NCBI GenBank assembly: GCA_963844255.1
Contig: CAWJNP010000006.1
Location: forward strand, 1-64,000
DNA: 64,000 nucleotides
Source of the DNA: SZAS-79 sp963844255
Lineage (GTDB): Bacteria; Pseudomonadota; Gammaproteobacteria; Burkholderiales; SG8-39
Reading direction: 5' to 3'
In this document: in pieces, positions 44,337 to 51,633 of the stretch
Numbering within the stretch: position 1 is the first letter of the stretch
How the letters are laid out: every line of letters starts with the position of its first letter
Translations under genes and position numbers: made by a program
Notes under the pieces: model-generated
Databases searched by the model: none
Told to the model about the DNA's origin: nothing
Seen by the model: only the letters and a program-made list of their open reading frames with translations

Positions 44337-45242
44337 ATGCTCAAGGACAAAGTAGTCGTCGTCACCGGCGCCGGTGGCGGAATCGGGCGCGACTTCGCGC
44401 ATGCCATGGCCGCCAAGGGCGCGAAGGTCGTGGTCAACGACGTTGGCGCCTCCGTGTCCGGCGAAGGCAAGGACACGGGTCCCGCGCAGAAGGTCGTCGA
44501 CGAGATCAAGGCTGCGGGCGGCACGGCGGTCGCGAACACCGACAGCGTCGCCGAATGGGAAGCCGCGAACCGGATCATCAAGACCGCGATCGACGCGTTC
44601 GGCCGGATCGACGTGGTGGTGAACAACGCCGGGATCCTGCGCGACCGGTTCTTCTTCAACATGTCGATCGAGGAATGGAAGGCGGTGATCGACGTGCACC
44701 TGAACGGAAGCTTTTACGTGGCGCGCGCGGCCGCCAGCTACTTCAAGAGCCAGGCCTCGGGACGCTACATCAACATGACCTCGACCTCGGGGCTGGTCGG
44801 CAACTTCGGCCAGGCCAACTACGCGGCCGCCAAGCTCGGCATCGTGGGCCTGTCGAAGTCGATGGCGCTCGACATGGCCAAGTACAACGTGACCTCCAAC
44901 TGCATCTCGCCCTTCGCCTGGAGCCGCATGATCGGCACGATTCCGGCCGAGACGCCGGATCAGAAGGCACGCGTGGAGAAGCTCAAGTTCATGGAGACCG
45001 CCAAGATCGCGCCACTGGCCGTCTACCTTGCAAGTGACGCTTCCCAGCACGTGACCGGGCAGATCTTCGGCGTGCGCGCCAACGAAATCTTTCTTATGAG
45101 CCAGAGCCGTCCCCTGCGCTCGGTGCACCGCTCGGAAGGCTGGACGCCCGAGACCATCGGTTCGCACGCGATCCCCGCGATGCAGGCGCACTTCTACCCG
45201 CTCGACCGTTCGCAGGACGTCTTCAGCTGGGATCCGGCATGA
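44337..45242 (+). CDS. Short-chain dehydrogenase, MFE-2/HSD17B4-like
   Basis: This protein has 301 residues. The NAD motif TGAGGGIGRDFA, NNAG at the adenine side and catalytic YAAAK in FGQANYAAAKLGIVGLSKSMALDMA are clear. The longer C-terminal part (ANEIFLMSQSRPLRSVHRSEGWTPETI) is that of the dehydrogenase domain of peroxisomal multifunctional enzyme 2, which oxidises (3R)-hydroxyacyl-CoA. A MaoC-type hydratase follows with a four-base overlap, reproducing the MFE-2 pair as two genes. RBS AAGGAA precedes ATG 44337. Confidence 0.9.
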   Translation: MLKDKVVVVTGAGGGIGRDFAHAMAAKGAKVVVNDVGASVSGEGKDTGPAQKVVDEIKAAGGTAVANTDSVAEWEAANRIIKTAIDAFGRIDVVVNNAGILRDRFFFNMSIEEWKAVIDVHLNGSFYVARAAASYFKSQASGRYINMTSTSGLVGNFGQANYAAAKLGIVGLSKSMALDMAKYNVTSNCISPFAWSRMIGTIPAETPDQKARVEKLKFMETAKIAPLAVYLASDASQHVTGQIFGVRANEIFLMSQSRPLRSVHRSEGWTPETIGSHAIPAMQAHFYPLDRSQDVFSWDPA

Positions 45243-46117
45243 TCGACTACGCGAAACTGAAGGCGAGGAAATTCCCCGACGTCGAGCAGTCCTACGACGA
45301 GAAGGACACCATGCTGTATGCCTTGGGTCTTGGCTACGGCGCGGATCCCATGGACGAGAAGCAGTTGCAGTTCGTCTACGAAAAGAACCTCAAGGCCCTG
45401 CCCACCCTGCCGGTGGTCATCGCCTCGCCGGGTTTCTGGGTGAAAGATCCGGATTCCGGCATCGACTGGGTGCGCATCGTTCACGGCGAGCAGTCCCTGA
45501 CGATCCATAAGCCGCTGCCGGTGGCTGCCACCGTGATCGGCCGCCTGCGCATCACCGCGCTGGTCGACAAGGGCCAAGGCAAGGGCGCGCTGGTGTACCA
45601 GGAGCGCACGATCACCGACAAGGCCAGCGGCACGCTCTACGCCACCAGCCAGTCGGTCACCTTCTGCCGCGCCGACGGCGGATTTTCGGATGCACCCGGC
45701 AACGGCCCCAAGGGCGGCGACCCGGCACCGGCGGCGAAACCCGCCACGCCCGACACGGCGCCATCCGCAGTGTGCGACATCCCCACCCTGCCGCAGGCCG
45801 CTCTGATATACCGCCTGTGCGCCGACCGCAATCCGCTGCACGCCGAACCCGCGATTGCCACGGCCGCGGGCTTTCCCCGCCCGATCCTGCATGGCCTCGC
45901 CACCTACGGCGTCGCGGGCCACGCAATACTGAAGACCTGGTGCGACTACGACCCCTCGCGCTTCAAGTCGCTGTCGCTGCGCTTTTCCTCACCGGTGTTC
46001 CCCGGCGAAACCATTCGTACCGAGATGTGGCGCGAAGGGAACGTCGTGCGCTTCCGTGCCAAGGCGGTCGAACGCGACATCGTGGTGCTCTCGCACGGCA
46101 CGGCGGAGATCGCCTGA
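45239..46117 (+). CDS. MaoC-family enoyl-CoA hydratase, double hotdog
   Basis: This protein has 292 residues. The C-terminal hotdog shows the hydratase 2 motif YRLCADRNPLHAEPAIATAAGFPRPILHGLATYGVAG with the catalytic Asp-His pair. The N-terminal hotdog (residues about 20-140) lacks it, as in MFE-2 hydratase domains. It hydrates a trans-enoyl-CoA to the (3R)-hydroxyacyl-CoA, which the preceding dehydrogenase would oxidise. It is the last gene before the integron; only 92 bases separate its stop from that of intI. Confidence 0.9.
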   Translation: MIDYAKLKARKFPDVEQSYDEKDTMLYALGLGYGADPMDEKQLQFVYEKNLKALPTLPVVIASPGFWVKDPDSGIDWVRIVHGEQSLTIHKPLPVAATVIGRLRITALVDKGQGKGALVYQERTITDKASGTLYATSQSVTFCRADGGFSDAPGNGPKGGDPAPAAKPATPDTAPSAVCDIPTLPQAALIYRLCADRNPLHAEPAIATAAGFPRPILHGLATYGVAGHAILKTWCDYDPSRFKSLSLRFSSPVFPGETIRTEMWREGNVVRFRAKAVERDIVVLSHGTAEIA

Positions 46118-46170
46118 AAGTTAAACTTTAGTCAGCGGATCGCCGCCTCCCAAGCGGCTTTCAGAGCAGT

Positions 46171-46194
46171 CTTGTTGTGCGATTACACAACAAG
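46171..46194. repeat. Inverted repeat at the intI flank
   Basis: CTTGTTGTG (46171-46179) and CACAACAAG (46186-46194) form a perfect nine-base stem with a six-base loop between the MaoC gene and the intI stop. No T-run follows on either strand. It may terminate both convergent transcripts or mark the integron boundary. Confidence 0.55.
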
Positions 46195-46209
46195 CCCCGA
46201 CAGGAGGCC

Positions 46210-47236
46210 TCAGGCCGCGTAAGTCGCACGCGCCTGCTCCACCCGGTCCAGCGGACTGCGCACCCCGCGTCCGCCCTTGTTCATCACATGGGTGTAGATC
46301 ATCGTCGTCTCCACGCTGGCGTGACCGAGCAGCTCCTGCACCGTGCGGATGTCGTAGCCGTTCTCCAGCAGGTGGGTGGCAAACGAATGGCGCAGCGTGT
46401 GGCAGCTCACGTGCTTGGTGATGCCGGCGTCGCGCGCCGCCTGCTTCACCGCACGCCCGGGCACATCGTCGTACACGTGATGGCGGCGAATCACGCCGGT
46501 GCGTGGATCGGTCGACAGCTTGCGCGACGGAAACACGAACTTCCAGCCCCACTCATACGCGGCGCGCGGGTACTTGCGCGCCAGTGCGTCCGGCATCTCC
46601 ACGTCGCCATAGCCCGCCGCAAGATCCGCCTCGTGCAGGGCCTTGGCGCGAACCAGGTGCGCCTTGAGCGGCTCTATCACCGCCTCCGGCAGTATCGTTA
46701 CCCGGTCCTTCGCGCCCTTCGCCGTCCCGAATCGAGGAGCTGGCGATAGGAAAACTCGACGTCCTTCACACGCAACGTCAGACACTCGCGAAGGCGCAGC
46801 CCGGCGCCGTACAGGAGGCTCGCAATCAGCCACTTCGACCCTCCAGCCGTCCGAGCAGCCGGCGCACCTCCTCCGCCGTCAGCACGCTCGGCACCCGTAC
46901 CGGGCGCTTGGCCCGGTCAAGGCCGTCCAGCCAGGCCAGGGGCGTGCCCAGCACCTCCCGGTAGAGGAACAGCAATGCCGACAAGGCCTGGTTCTGCGTC
47001 GCGGCCGCCACACCGCGATCCCGGGCCAAATGGTTCAGGAATGCCGTCACCTCGGCCTCCCCCAGGTCCCGGGGATGGCGCTTCGACTGAAAGTAGATGA
47101 AGCGCTTGATCCAGTGGACATAGGTGTCCTCTGTCCGCAGGCTGTAGTGCTTGCGCCGGATCGCGTCCCGCACCTGATCAAGCAACCGCGGGCGCGCCGT
47201 CGGCGCTGCGCCGGCCTCCATAGTACGAATGGCCAT
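46210..47236 (-). CDS. intI: Integron integrase IntI, disrupted by frameshifts
   Basis: The N-terminal part (MAIRTMEAGAAPTARPRLLDQVRDAIR, then YVHWIKRFIYFQSKRHPRDLG) and the C-terminal part of a tyrosine recombinase lie in different frames. The integron-specific insertion is present (ALARKYPRAAYEWGWKFVFPS), as are catalytic LRLREC, HTLRHSFATHLL, GHASVETTMIYTHV (the nucleophilic tyrosine). The first frame stops after LGRLEG; rejoining needs one missing base near 46829 and removal of one base near 46737 and one near 46725. Corrected, it would have about 340 residues. It may be a genuine pseudogene, but similar errors in housekeeping genes leave this open. Confidence 0.85.
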
Positions 47237-47478
47237 CTATCCGCCCCCCGAATAACAGGTATTTTTAGTGCCGCAGGAGAGCTAACGCATTGAAGAAGAG
47301 GAAGGATGACTGGCCGCACAGAAACTGCGCGAAACGCAAAGTCGCATCCAGACTCGAATAACAGAATTTTTTTATGCCGACGTTCAGTTAAAGCGTTGAT
47401 CGAAAGGGAGGATGCCCGGATGAGTTACAAATCGACGGAACGCAAACCCGCTTTTCGGCAACCCACTTCACGTTAAAT
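47237..47478 (+). promoter_or_regulatory. attI region with the first recombination core
   Basis: These bases between intI and the first cassette should contain attI, the intI promoter and the cassette promoter Pc. The core is GTTAAAT at 47472-47478. An imperfect 25-base direct repeat, starting CGAATAACAG, lies at 47249-47273 and 47355-47379. No convincing Pc or LexA box could be picked by eye. A short reading frame with a ribosome site precedes the core. Confidence 0.7.
47420..47476 (+). CDS. Short attI leader ORF abutting the first cassette
   Basis: ATG 47420 opens 18 codons (MSYKSTERKPAFRQPTSR) ending in TAA at 47474-47476. GGGAGG at 47406-47411 stands eight bases before the start. The stop codon is formed by the core site itself (CGT-TAA in CACGTTAAAT), and the next three bases, ATG 47477, start the first cassette gene in the same frame. 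This would let ribosomes pass by re-initiation onto a cassette gene that has no ribosome site of its own. A short translated ORF with that effect is known in attI1 of class 1 integrons. Expression here is untested. Confidence 0.5.
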   Translation: MSYKSTERKPAFRQPTSR

Positions 47479-47887
47479 GGCACTAGAACGCGTCATCGTC
47501 GCGTTTTCCATCATGGTCGCCGTATCGCCATGCGTTGCGCAAAATGTTGAAGTGGAAATATTCAACAATACAATTGTCGACTTGTGCATCGAAGGAAAAT
47601 CGAAAAACGAATGCACTGACGTCAGATCAAAAGAATCTGCCAAGGCTCTCCTTCGTTCGAAGCAATGGATCAACTTTGGAATGGAGGCTCACGAATATCG
47701 ATTGCCGCAAAAACTGACCGCCACAGGCAGCAAGCGAGATAAATCAACACGTGCACTGAAGCTCCAGGCGGAACGAGATGGAAAGCTTTACTTTGTTTCT
47801 CCGAAAGCTACGTTTCCTGCAAATCCGCTGCCTCGTCAACCTGCCGGCTTTCCGCTCAAACCTGTACGGGTCGTTGATCTCACATGA
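47477..47887 (+). CDS. Cassette 1: secreted protein of unknown function
   Basis: This protein has 136 residues with an evident signal peptide (ERVIVAFSIMVAVSPCVAQ). The mature part has two cysteines (DLCIEGKSKNECTDV) and a basic, proline-rich tail (NPLPRQPAGFPLKPV). No family is recognised. The ATG overlaps the recombination core (GTTAAATG) and no ribosome site lies on the cassette, so translation depends on what is upstream, here the attI leader ORF. A second full copy occurs as cassette 3. Codon use is AT-richer than the flanking chromosome, in keeping with a foreign origin. Confidence 0.7.
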   Translation: MALERVIVAFSIMVAVSPCVAQNVEVEIFNNTIVDLCIEGKSKNECTDVRSKESAKALLRSKQWINFGMEAHEYRLPQKLTATGSKRDKSTRALKLQAERDGKLYFVSPKATFPANPLPRQPAGFPLKPVRVVDLT

Positions 47888-47894
47888 ACGTGCC

Positions 47895-47969
47895 ATTTAA
47901 CCTTCCGCCCCACCGCGACCTCCGCCAGCGCTGCGCGCTGTCGGCGTCGCGTGGGCTTCCACGTTGGGC
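47895..47969 (+). other. attC 1
   Basis: R'' ATTTAAC at 47895-47901 and R' GTTGGGC at 47963-47969, 75 bases. R'' is complementary to the GTTAAAT core before cassette 1. Cassette 1 spans 47473-47963. Confidence 0.85.
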
Positions 47970-47978
47970 GTCACCAAA

Positions 47979-48218
47979 ATGATCGCACCAAAAAATTCGC
48001 GCCGCATCCCAATACCAATTCAGATTGCCCTAGCCTTTTCTGTCTTTGTCGCCGTCGGCTTTCTTTTCGTATACCTGAAAAGTCAATTCCCCTCGCCCGA
48101 AGAATCCTGCAAATCAGAATGCTCTGCGAAAAACATGCTTTCGAGACTCATACCGAAATATCCAAAACAAATGCTCTCGGAGGCCAAGAATCCTCCAGTT
48201 GTTTGCGAGTGCTACTGA
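47979..48218 (+). CDS. Cassette 2: small membrane-anchored protein
   Basis: This protein has 79 residues. One membrane helix (IQIALAFSVFVAVGFLFVYL) is followed by a short exterior part with four cysteines (CKSEC, then CECY at the very end). No family is recognised; a disulfide-bonded periplasmic tail is plausible. I chose ATG 47979 rather than the TTG inside the core. The 129 bases between its stop and the attC hold no further gene. Confidence 0.55.
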   Translation: MIAPKNSRRIPIPIQIALAFSVFVAVGFLFVYLKSQFPSPEESCKSECSAKNMLSRLIPKYPKQMLSEAKNPPVVCECY

Positions 48219-48347
48219 CATGCCTTTCTTCAATTTTGTTGCTTCTCATACCCCGCCGGGTGCCGCCGCGGTTGCCCGCCTGGCCGCCAAGTCGCGGCGA
48301 CTGACTCCTACGCGTGTTCTCTTTCCCGAACCATTTGGTGCGCCGTC

Positions 48348-48437
48348 GCCCAACCCGGCAGCCCACGCGGACGCGCGCGCGAGCGTCGCCGAGTGGATCA
48401 CCCCGTCGGGCGCGCGCCGGTGGCTTCTACGTTAAAT
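48348..48437 (+). other. attC 2
   Basis: R'' GCCCAAC at 48348-48354 and R' GTTAAAT at 48431-48437, 90 bases. R'' complements the GTTGGGC before cassette 2. Cassette 2 spans 47964-48431. Confidence 0.85.
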
Positions 48438-48846
48438 GGCACTAGAACGCGTCATCGTCGCGTTTTCCATCATGGTCGCCGTATCGCCATGCGTTGCGCA
48501 AAATGTTGAAGTGGAAATATTCAACAATACAATTGTCGACTTGTGCATCGAAGGAAAATCGAAAAACGAATGCACTGACGTCAGATCAAAAGAATCTGCC
48601 AAGGCTCTCCTTCGTTCGAAGCAATGGATCAACTTTGGAATGGAGGCTCACGAATATCGATTGCCGCAAAAACTGACCGCCACAGGCAGCAAGCGAGATA
48701 AATCAACACGTGCACTGAAGCTCCAGGCGGAACGAGATGGAAAGCTTTACTTTGTTTCTCCGAAAGCTACGTTTCCTGCAAATCCGCTGCCTCGTCAACC
48801 TGCCGGCTTTCCGCTCAAACCTGTACGGGTCGTTGATCTCACATGA
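48436..48846 (+). CDS. Cassette 3: copy of the cassette 1 protein
   Basis: The 136-residue product is the same as that of cassette 1, and the whole 491-base cassette (48432-48922) appears identical to 47473-47963, offset 959 bases. Its start codon again overlaps the core (GTTAAATG), but here attC 2 lies upstream instead of attI, with no ribosome site, so this copy is probably poorly translated. The identity points to a recent duplication by integrase action, or to an assembly artefact. Confidence 0.7.
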   Translation: MALERVIVAFSIMVAVSPCVAQNVEVEIFNNTIVDLCIEGKSKNECTDVRSKESAKALLRSKQWINFGMEAHEYRLPQKLTATGSKRDKSTRALKLQAERDGKLYFVSPKATFPANPLPRQPAGFPLKPVRVVDLT

Positions 48847-48853
48847 ACGTGCC

Positions 48854-48928
48854 ATTTAACCTTCCGCCCCACCGCGACCTCCGCCAGCGCTGCGCGCTGT
48901 CGGCGTCGCGTGGGCTTCCACGTTAGGC
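48854..48928 (+). other. attC 3
   Basis: R'' ATTTAAC at 48854-48860 and R' GTTAGGC at 48922-48928, 75 bases. It is the same site as attC 1 except at the R' bases that belong to the next cassette. Confidence 0.85.
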
Positions 48929-48935
48929 AGCAGCG

Positions 48936-49220
48936 ATGCCGACGTCGACAATTTCCAAAGGGGCTATTTTTCTTACTGCCATCCTACTTTGGAGCGCAAG
49001 TGCGTACTTTGCGTACGTCCTGGCACTATTTTCGATTGATGAATTGACAGTTAATATTGTTCTCCTAGCAAGTGTTGTTTGTCTTGTCGTCGCAATTCTT
49101 CTTGCGTCACAGAGAAAGACCGTTGCTGCCTGTATTGTTGCATTGGCGCCAGCGCCTGCTACATTGGGTTTGGCGATGGGGGGTCCCTATGTCGCGAGAA
49201 TTTTAGGCCTTGCAGCCTAA
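48936..49220 (+). CDS. Cassette 4: small membrane protein
   Basis: This protein has 94 residues with three predicted helices: FLTAILLWSASAYFAYVLALF, VNIVLLASVVCLVVAILLA and ACIVALAPAPATLGLAMGG. No enzymatic motif is visible and the family is not recognised. A closely related gene is cassette 9, differing at about six residues (for example Y/F, F/L, V/L). Start ATG is 14 bases inside the cassette with no clear ribosome site. The last codon overlaps the attC R'' box. Confidence 0.65.
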   Translation: MPTSTISKGAIFLTAILLWSASAYFAYVLALFSIDELTVNIVLLASVVCLVVAILLASQRKTVAACIVALAPAPATLGLAMGGPYVARILGLAA

Positions 49221-49301
49221 CTTAACGCTCAACCGCGACGCCGTGAAGCATCGCGCTTCGTTGATGCGCCATGCACGGCGCGCGTTAGCTCTACGTTAGC
49301 C
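49215..49301 (+). other. attC 4
   Basis: R'' GCCTAAC at 49215-49221 and R' GTTAGCC at 49295-49301, 87 bases. Cassette 4 spans 48923-49295. Confidence 0.85.
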
Positions 49302-49321
49302 CTCACGGAACGGAAAGACCA

Positions 49322-49765
49322 ATGGTCCAAAAGGAAAACGCCAAAAAGCGGGGAGCGAAGAAACCCGCCGCAAAGAAGGTGAGCCCGGAGCCACACGCCG
49401 GGCTGATCGATGCCCGGATCAACAAGCTGGGCGACTGGCGGGGCGAGACTCTGTCGCGGGTCCGCGCTCTCATCAAGCAGGCCGACCCAGATGTGGTTGA
49501 GGAATTGAAGTGGAAAAAGCCATCCAACCCAATGGGAGTCCCGGTGTGGTCTCACAACGGCATCATCTGCACAGGTGAGACATACAAGGAACACGTCAAG
49601 CTGACCTTCGCCAAGGGCGCCGCGCTCAAGGACCCTTCCCGCCTCTTCAACTCCAGCCTGGAGGGAAACGCCAGGCGCGCGATCGACATTCGCGAAAGCG
49701 ACACGATCGACGAGGAGGCGTTTAAGGCTCTCGTCAGAGCTGCCGTGGTGCTTAACACATTGTGA
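49322..49765 (+). CDS. Cassette 5: DUF1801-domain protein
   Basis: This protein has 147 residues. After a lysine-rich N-terminus (KKRGAKKPAAKK) comes a DUF1801/YdhG-like domain: LSRVRALIKQADPDVVEELKWKKPSNPMGVPVWSHNGIICTGETYKEHVKLTF, with the characteristic hydrophobic core and the SLEGNARRAIDI end. The fold resembles small iron-binding frataxin-like proteins, but its function is unknown. Such genes are frequent integron cargo. RBS AACGGAA lies before the start. Confidence 0.8.
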   Translation: MVQKENAKKRGAKKPAAKKVSPEPHAGLIDARINKLGDWRGETLSRVRALIKQADPDVVEELKWKKPSNPMGVPVWSHNGIICTGETYKEHVKLTFAKGAALKDPSRLFNSSLEGNARRAIDIRESDTIDEEAFKALVRAAVVLNTL

Positions 49766-49781
49766 AAATGGGCGGCGTGAG

Positions 49782-49853
49782 GGCTAACAACGGGTTCCAG
49801 CAGACGGTCCTCGCGCTGCGCGCCCGGCCCGCGGCTGAACCCGAACGTTAGAA
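49782..49853 (+). other. attC 5
   Basis: R'' GGCTAAC at 49782-49788 and R' GTTAGAA at 49847-49853, 72 bases. The last R' base is not a pyrimidine, a minor deviation. Cassette 5 spans 49296-49847. Confidence 0.8.
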
Positions 49854-49864
49854 GGCGCAGTTCA

Positions 49865-50308
49865 ATGCTCGGAGCCTTTGACCTTCAGACCACTCAGGAC
49901 TGGCTCCAAAAGCTCGAGCGCGAGCTACTTAAGTTTCGTGCCTTACCCAACGACCGCGACGCTGCCATTAATTTTTTCATTACGGCTGAAAGCATGCTGG
50001 ACTGGAAGCATCCAGGAGACTCTAATTCGAGCAAGCGCAAGGCCGTTCGAGATTCCGTGCCGTTGTTGAGAGTCATTTGGGATCTTGCGAGTGTGGCGAA
50101 GCACCGAGAGGTTCGAGCCAATCACAATTCCGTTGACGACTCTGGCGTAGTGGGTGAATTTTTCGGTGGAGGATTCTTTGGCGGCTCGTTTTTCGGTGAA
50201 CTGTCAGTCAAGCTAAATGGACCAGCAGCCACAGATTTGGGCACCTCCTCTATCACTGCAATCGAATTGGCCGAACGTACGGTCGTCTATTGGAAAGCGA
50301 ATGCGTAA
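49865..50308 (+). CDS. Cassette 6: protein of unknown function with Gly-Phe repeat
   Basis: This protein has 147 residues. It has a helical N-terminal region (AINFFITAESMLDWKHPG), a conserved-looking RVIWDLASVAKHREVR and a remarkable glycine-phenylalanine stretch, GEFFGGGFFGGSFFGE, at about residues 97-113. Proteins with a DIAxGxKH element of this type are often found in cassettes and near defence genes, but no function is established. The segment before the repeat is soluble in character. Confidence 0.6.
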   Translation: MLGAFDLQTTQDWLQKLERELLKFRALPNDRDAAINFFITAESMLDWKHPGDSNSSKRKAVRDSVPLLRVIWDLASVAKHREVRANHNSVDDSGVVGEFFGGGFFGGSFFGELSVKLNGPAATDLGTSSITAIELAERTVVYWKANA

Positions 50309-50328
50309 CATCAATCGACTTGTGCGTC

Positions 50329-50416
50329 TTCTAACTCGTAGCTGGTGCGGACCGGCAGCCAGTACCATGCCTTTTCCAGCGGCATATCCGGCCGGCCGCA
50401 CAGCAGGACGTTGGGC
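50329..50416 (+). other. attC 6
   Basis: R'' TTCTAAC at 50329-50335 (exact complement of the preceding GTTAGAA) and R' GTTGGGC at 50410-50416, 88 bases. Cassette 6 spans 49848-50410. Confidence 0.85.
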
Positions 50417-50422
50417 AGAAAA

Positions 50423-51310
50423 ATGACCGAACCGGTTGACGATGGCGTATCGGAAGTGGCTGCCGAGCCTATCCGATCGCTATCAATTAATGTCGCGGCG
50501 CTGCAGGGTCGATACAACGTCGCGCTTCAGCACCTTCTTAATACCCACGCTGCAATCGCGGCCGGCCTTGCTTTAGTCGATGAGAATGCCTACTTAGGGT
50601 TCTCGCCATTCTTCGGTGCCTATCCGGCGGAGAATCGTCAACTGTCCAAGGACGTCGCGGTCCTTGAAGCGCAGCAACGAGAGCTTCGCTCCGTTTTTCG
50701 GGACGCGATCGAATTGACGCATTTCTACTTGGAAGAGTGCAGGCAGGTCGGTGCCTTTTTTCGAGCATGGAATAGCGGAAGAATCCGCGGTGCGGATTTC
50801 AATTCCATAGTTGGACCCGAGAGAAGTCGATTTCACAAACTTGGACTCCCGGACAAATTCAAACGACTGCGGGAAGAGTTTGGCGTCGCGACAGAATTTG
50901 AATCACATGTACTGAGTATTAACAGGGTGCGCGCCTGTCTCGTGCACAGATTGGGGCGTGTCGGCCCTGAAGACGTCGACGCAAACGGTGAATTGACCGT
51001 ACAGTGGCGCGTTATGGAACTGATTGCACAGAATTCAGACGGTGATGAAATCGTGATTGAAAAATCTGGTTTCAGGGTTGAGGCGGGAGAGGAGCTCCAG
51101 ATTCGGATCACCAATAGAAACCGCACATTCAAGCTAGGCGACCGAATTTCATTCGAATACCGTCAGATCACCGATACCATTTTCACGCTAATAACCATGT
51201 CAATTGGACTCACTAGAGCTGTCGAGGAGTACAGGAAGCAGCGCGGCGTCGTACACGTTGCTGCCCAACCCCTTGCTGCAGGGGACGCGCCGCAAGCGGC
51301 GCGCCTCTGA
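50423..51310 (+). CDS. Cassette 7: large helical protein with an R-x4-H motif
   Basis: This protein has 295 residues, the largest cassette product. It is mostly alpha-helical, with RVRACLVHRLGRV at about residue 175, an R-x4-H arrangement of the HEPN type, followed by a small beta-rich part (VQWRVMELIAQNSDGDEIVIEKSGFRVEAGEELQIRI). A HEPN-like RNase role, for example in defence, is possible but not shown. ATG 50423 follows the core by seven bases. The C-terminus and stop lie inside attC 7, so the recombination site encodes the protein's tail. Confidence 0.6.
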   Translation: MTEPVDDGVSEVAAEPIRSLSINVAALQGRYNVALQHLLNTHAAIAAGLALVDENAYLGFSPFFGAYPAENRQLSKDVAVLEAQQRELRSVFRDAIELTHFYLEECRQVGAFFRAWNSGRIRGADFNSIVGPERSRFHKLGLPDKFKRLREEFGVATEFESHVLSINRVRACLVHRLGRVGPEDVDANGELTVQWRVMELIAQNSDGDEIVIEKSGFRVEAGEELQIRITNRNRTFKLGDRISFEYRQITDTIFTLITMSIGLTRAVEEYRKQRGVVHVAAQPLAAGDAPQAARL

Positions 51311-51324
51311 TCAACACGTTAAAC
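51263..51324 (+). other. attC 7
   Basis: R'' GCCCAAC at 51263-51269 and R' GTTAAAC at 51318-51324, 62 bases, overlapping the end of the cassette 7 gene. Cassette 7 spans 50411-51318. Confidence 0.85.
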
Positions 51325-51342
51325 CGCACATTTCGCCGTCCG

Positions 51343-51633
51343 ATGCCGAACGAAGCCACGCGCCGAGCTGCCCGCACCGCGATCCAGGAAGAGGTACAGC
51401 GGATCATGAGCGACGACCTGTCTGACGACCTTAAACGGGAACTTTGGCGAATTCAAAAGTTGACTGCCATCGACGACGAAGGGGAATCGTTGCGCCGGGT
51501 CCACGACGAAGCACTTGATCTGCGAAAGGCCGTAGTCCCGACAGACGCGCGAGAAACGCTGGACCTAATCATGTCGATCGCACGTTACGAAATGGACGTC
51601 CGCCTCTCATATCGAAAGACCACGCGCCCATGA
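51343..51633 (+). CDS. Cassette 8a: small helical protein
   Basis: This protein has 96 residues. It is highly charged and helical (RRAARTAIQEEVQRIMSDDLSDDLKRELWRIQKLTAIDDEG), with no recognised family and no membrane helix. It overlaps the next gene by four bases (ATGA), making this one of the rarer two-gene cassettes that is not an obvious toxin-antitoxin pair. Confidence 0.6.
   Translation: MPNEATRRAARTAIQEEVQRIMSDDLSDDLKRELWRIQKLTAIDDEGESLRRVHDEALDLRKAVVPTDARETLDLIMSIARYEMDVRLSYRKTTRP

Noticed and set aside
43896..45191. Long minus-strand reading frame of 431 codons
   Set aside because: It is the antisense shadow of the aldolase and SDR genes, a usual effect of GC-rich codon use, with no family features.
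46120..46126. GTTAAAC next to the MaoC gene as a further recombination core
   Set aside because: It matches GTTRRRY but has no partner R'' box or hairpin; such seven-base matches are common by chance.
47237..47300. LexA operator in the intI promoter
   Set aside because: Known in other integrons, but no CTGT-N8-ACAG match was found next to the start.
48199..48435. A 78-codon plus-strand frame in cassette 2
   Set aside because: It runs through the attC 2 hairpin to the core, so its composition reflects the recombination site, not a protein.
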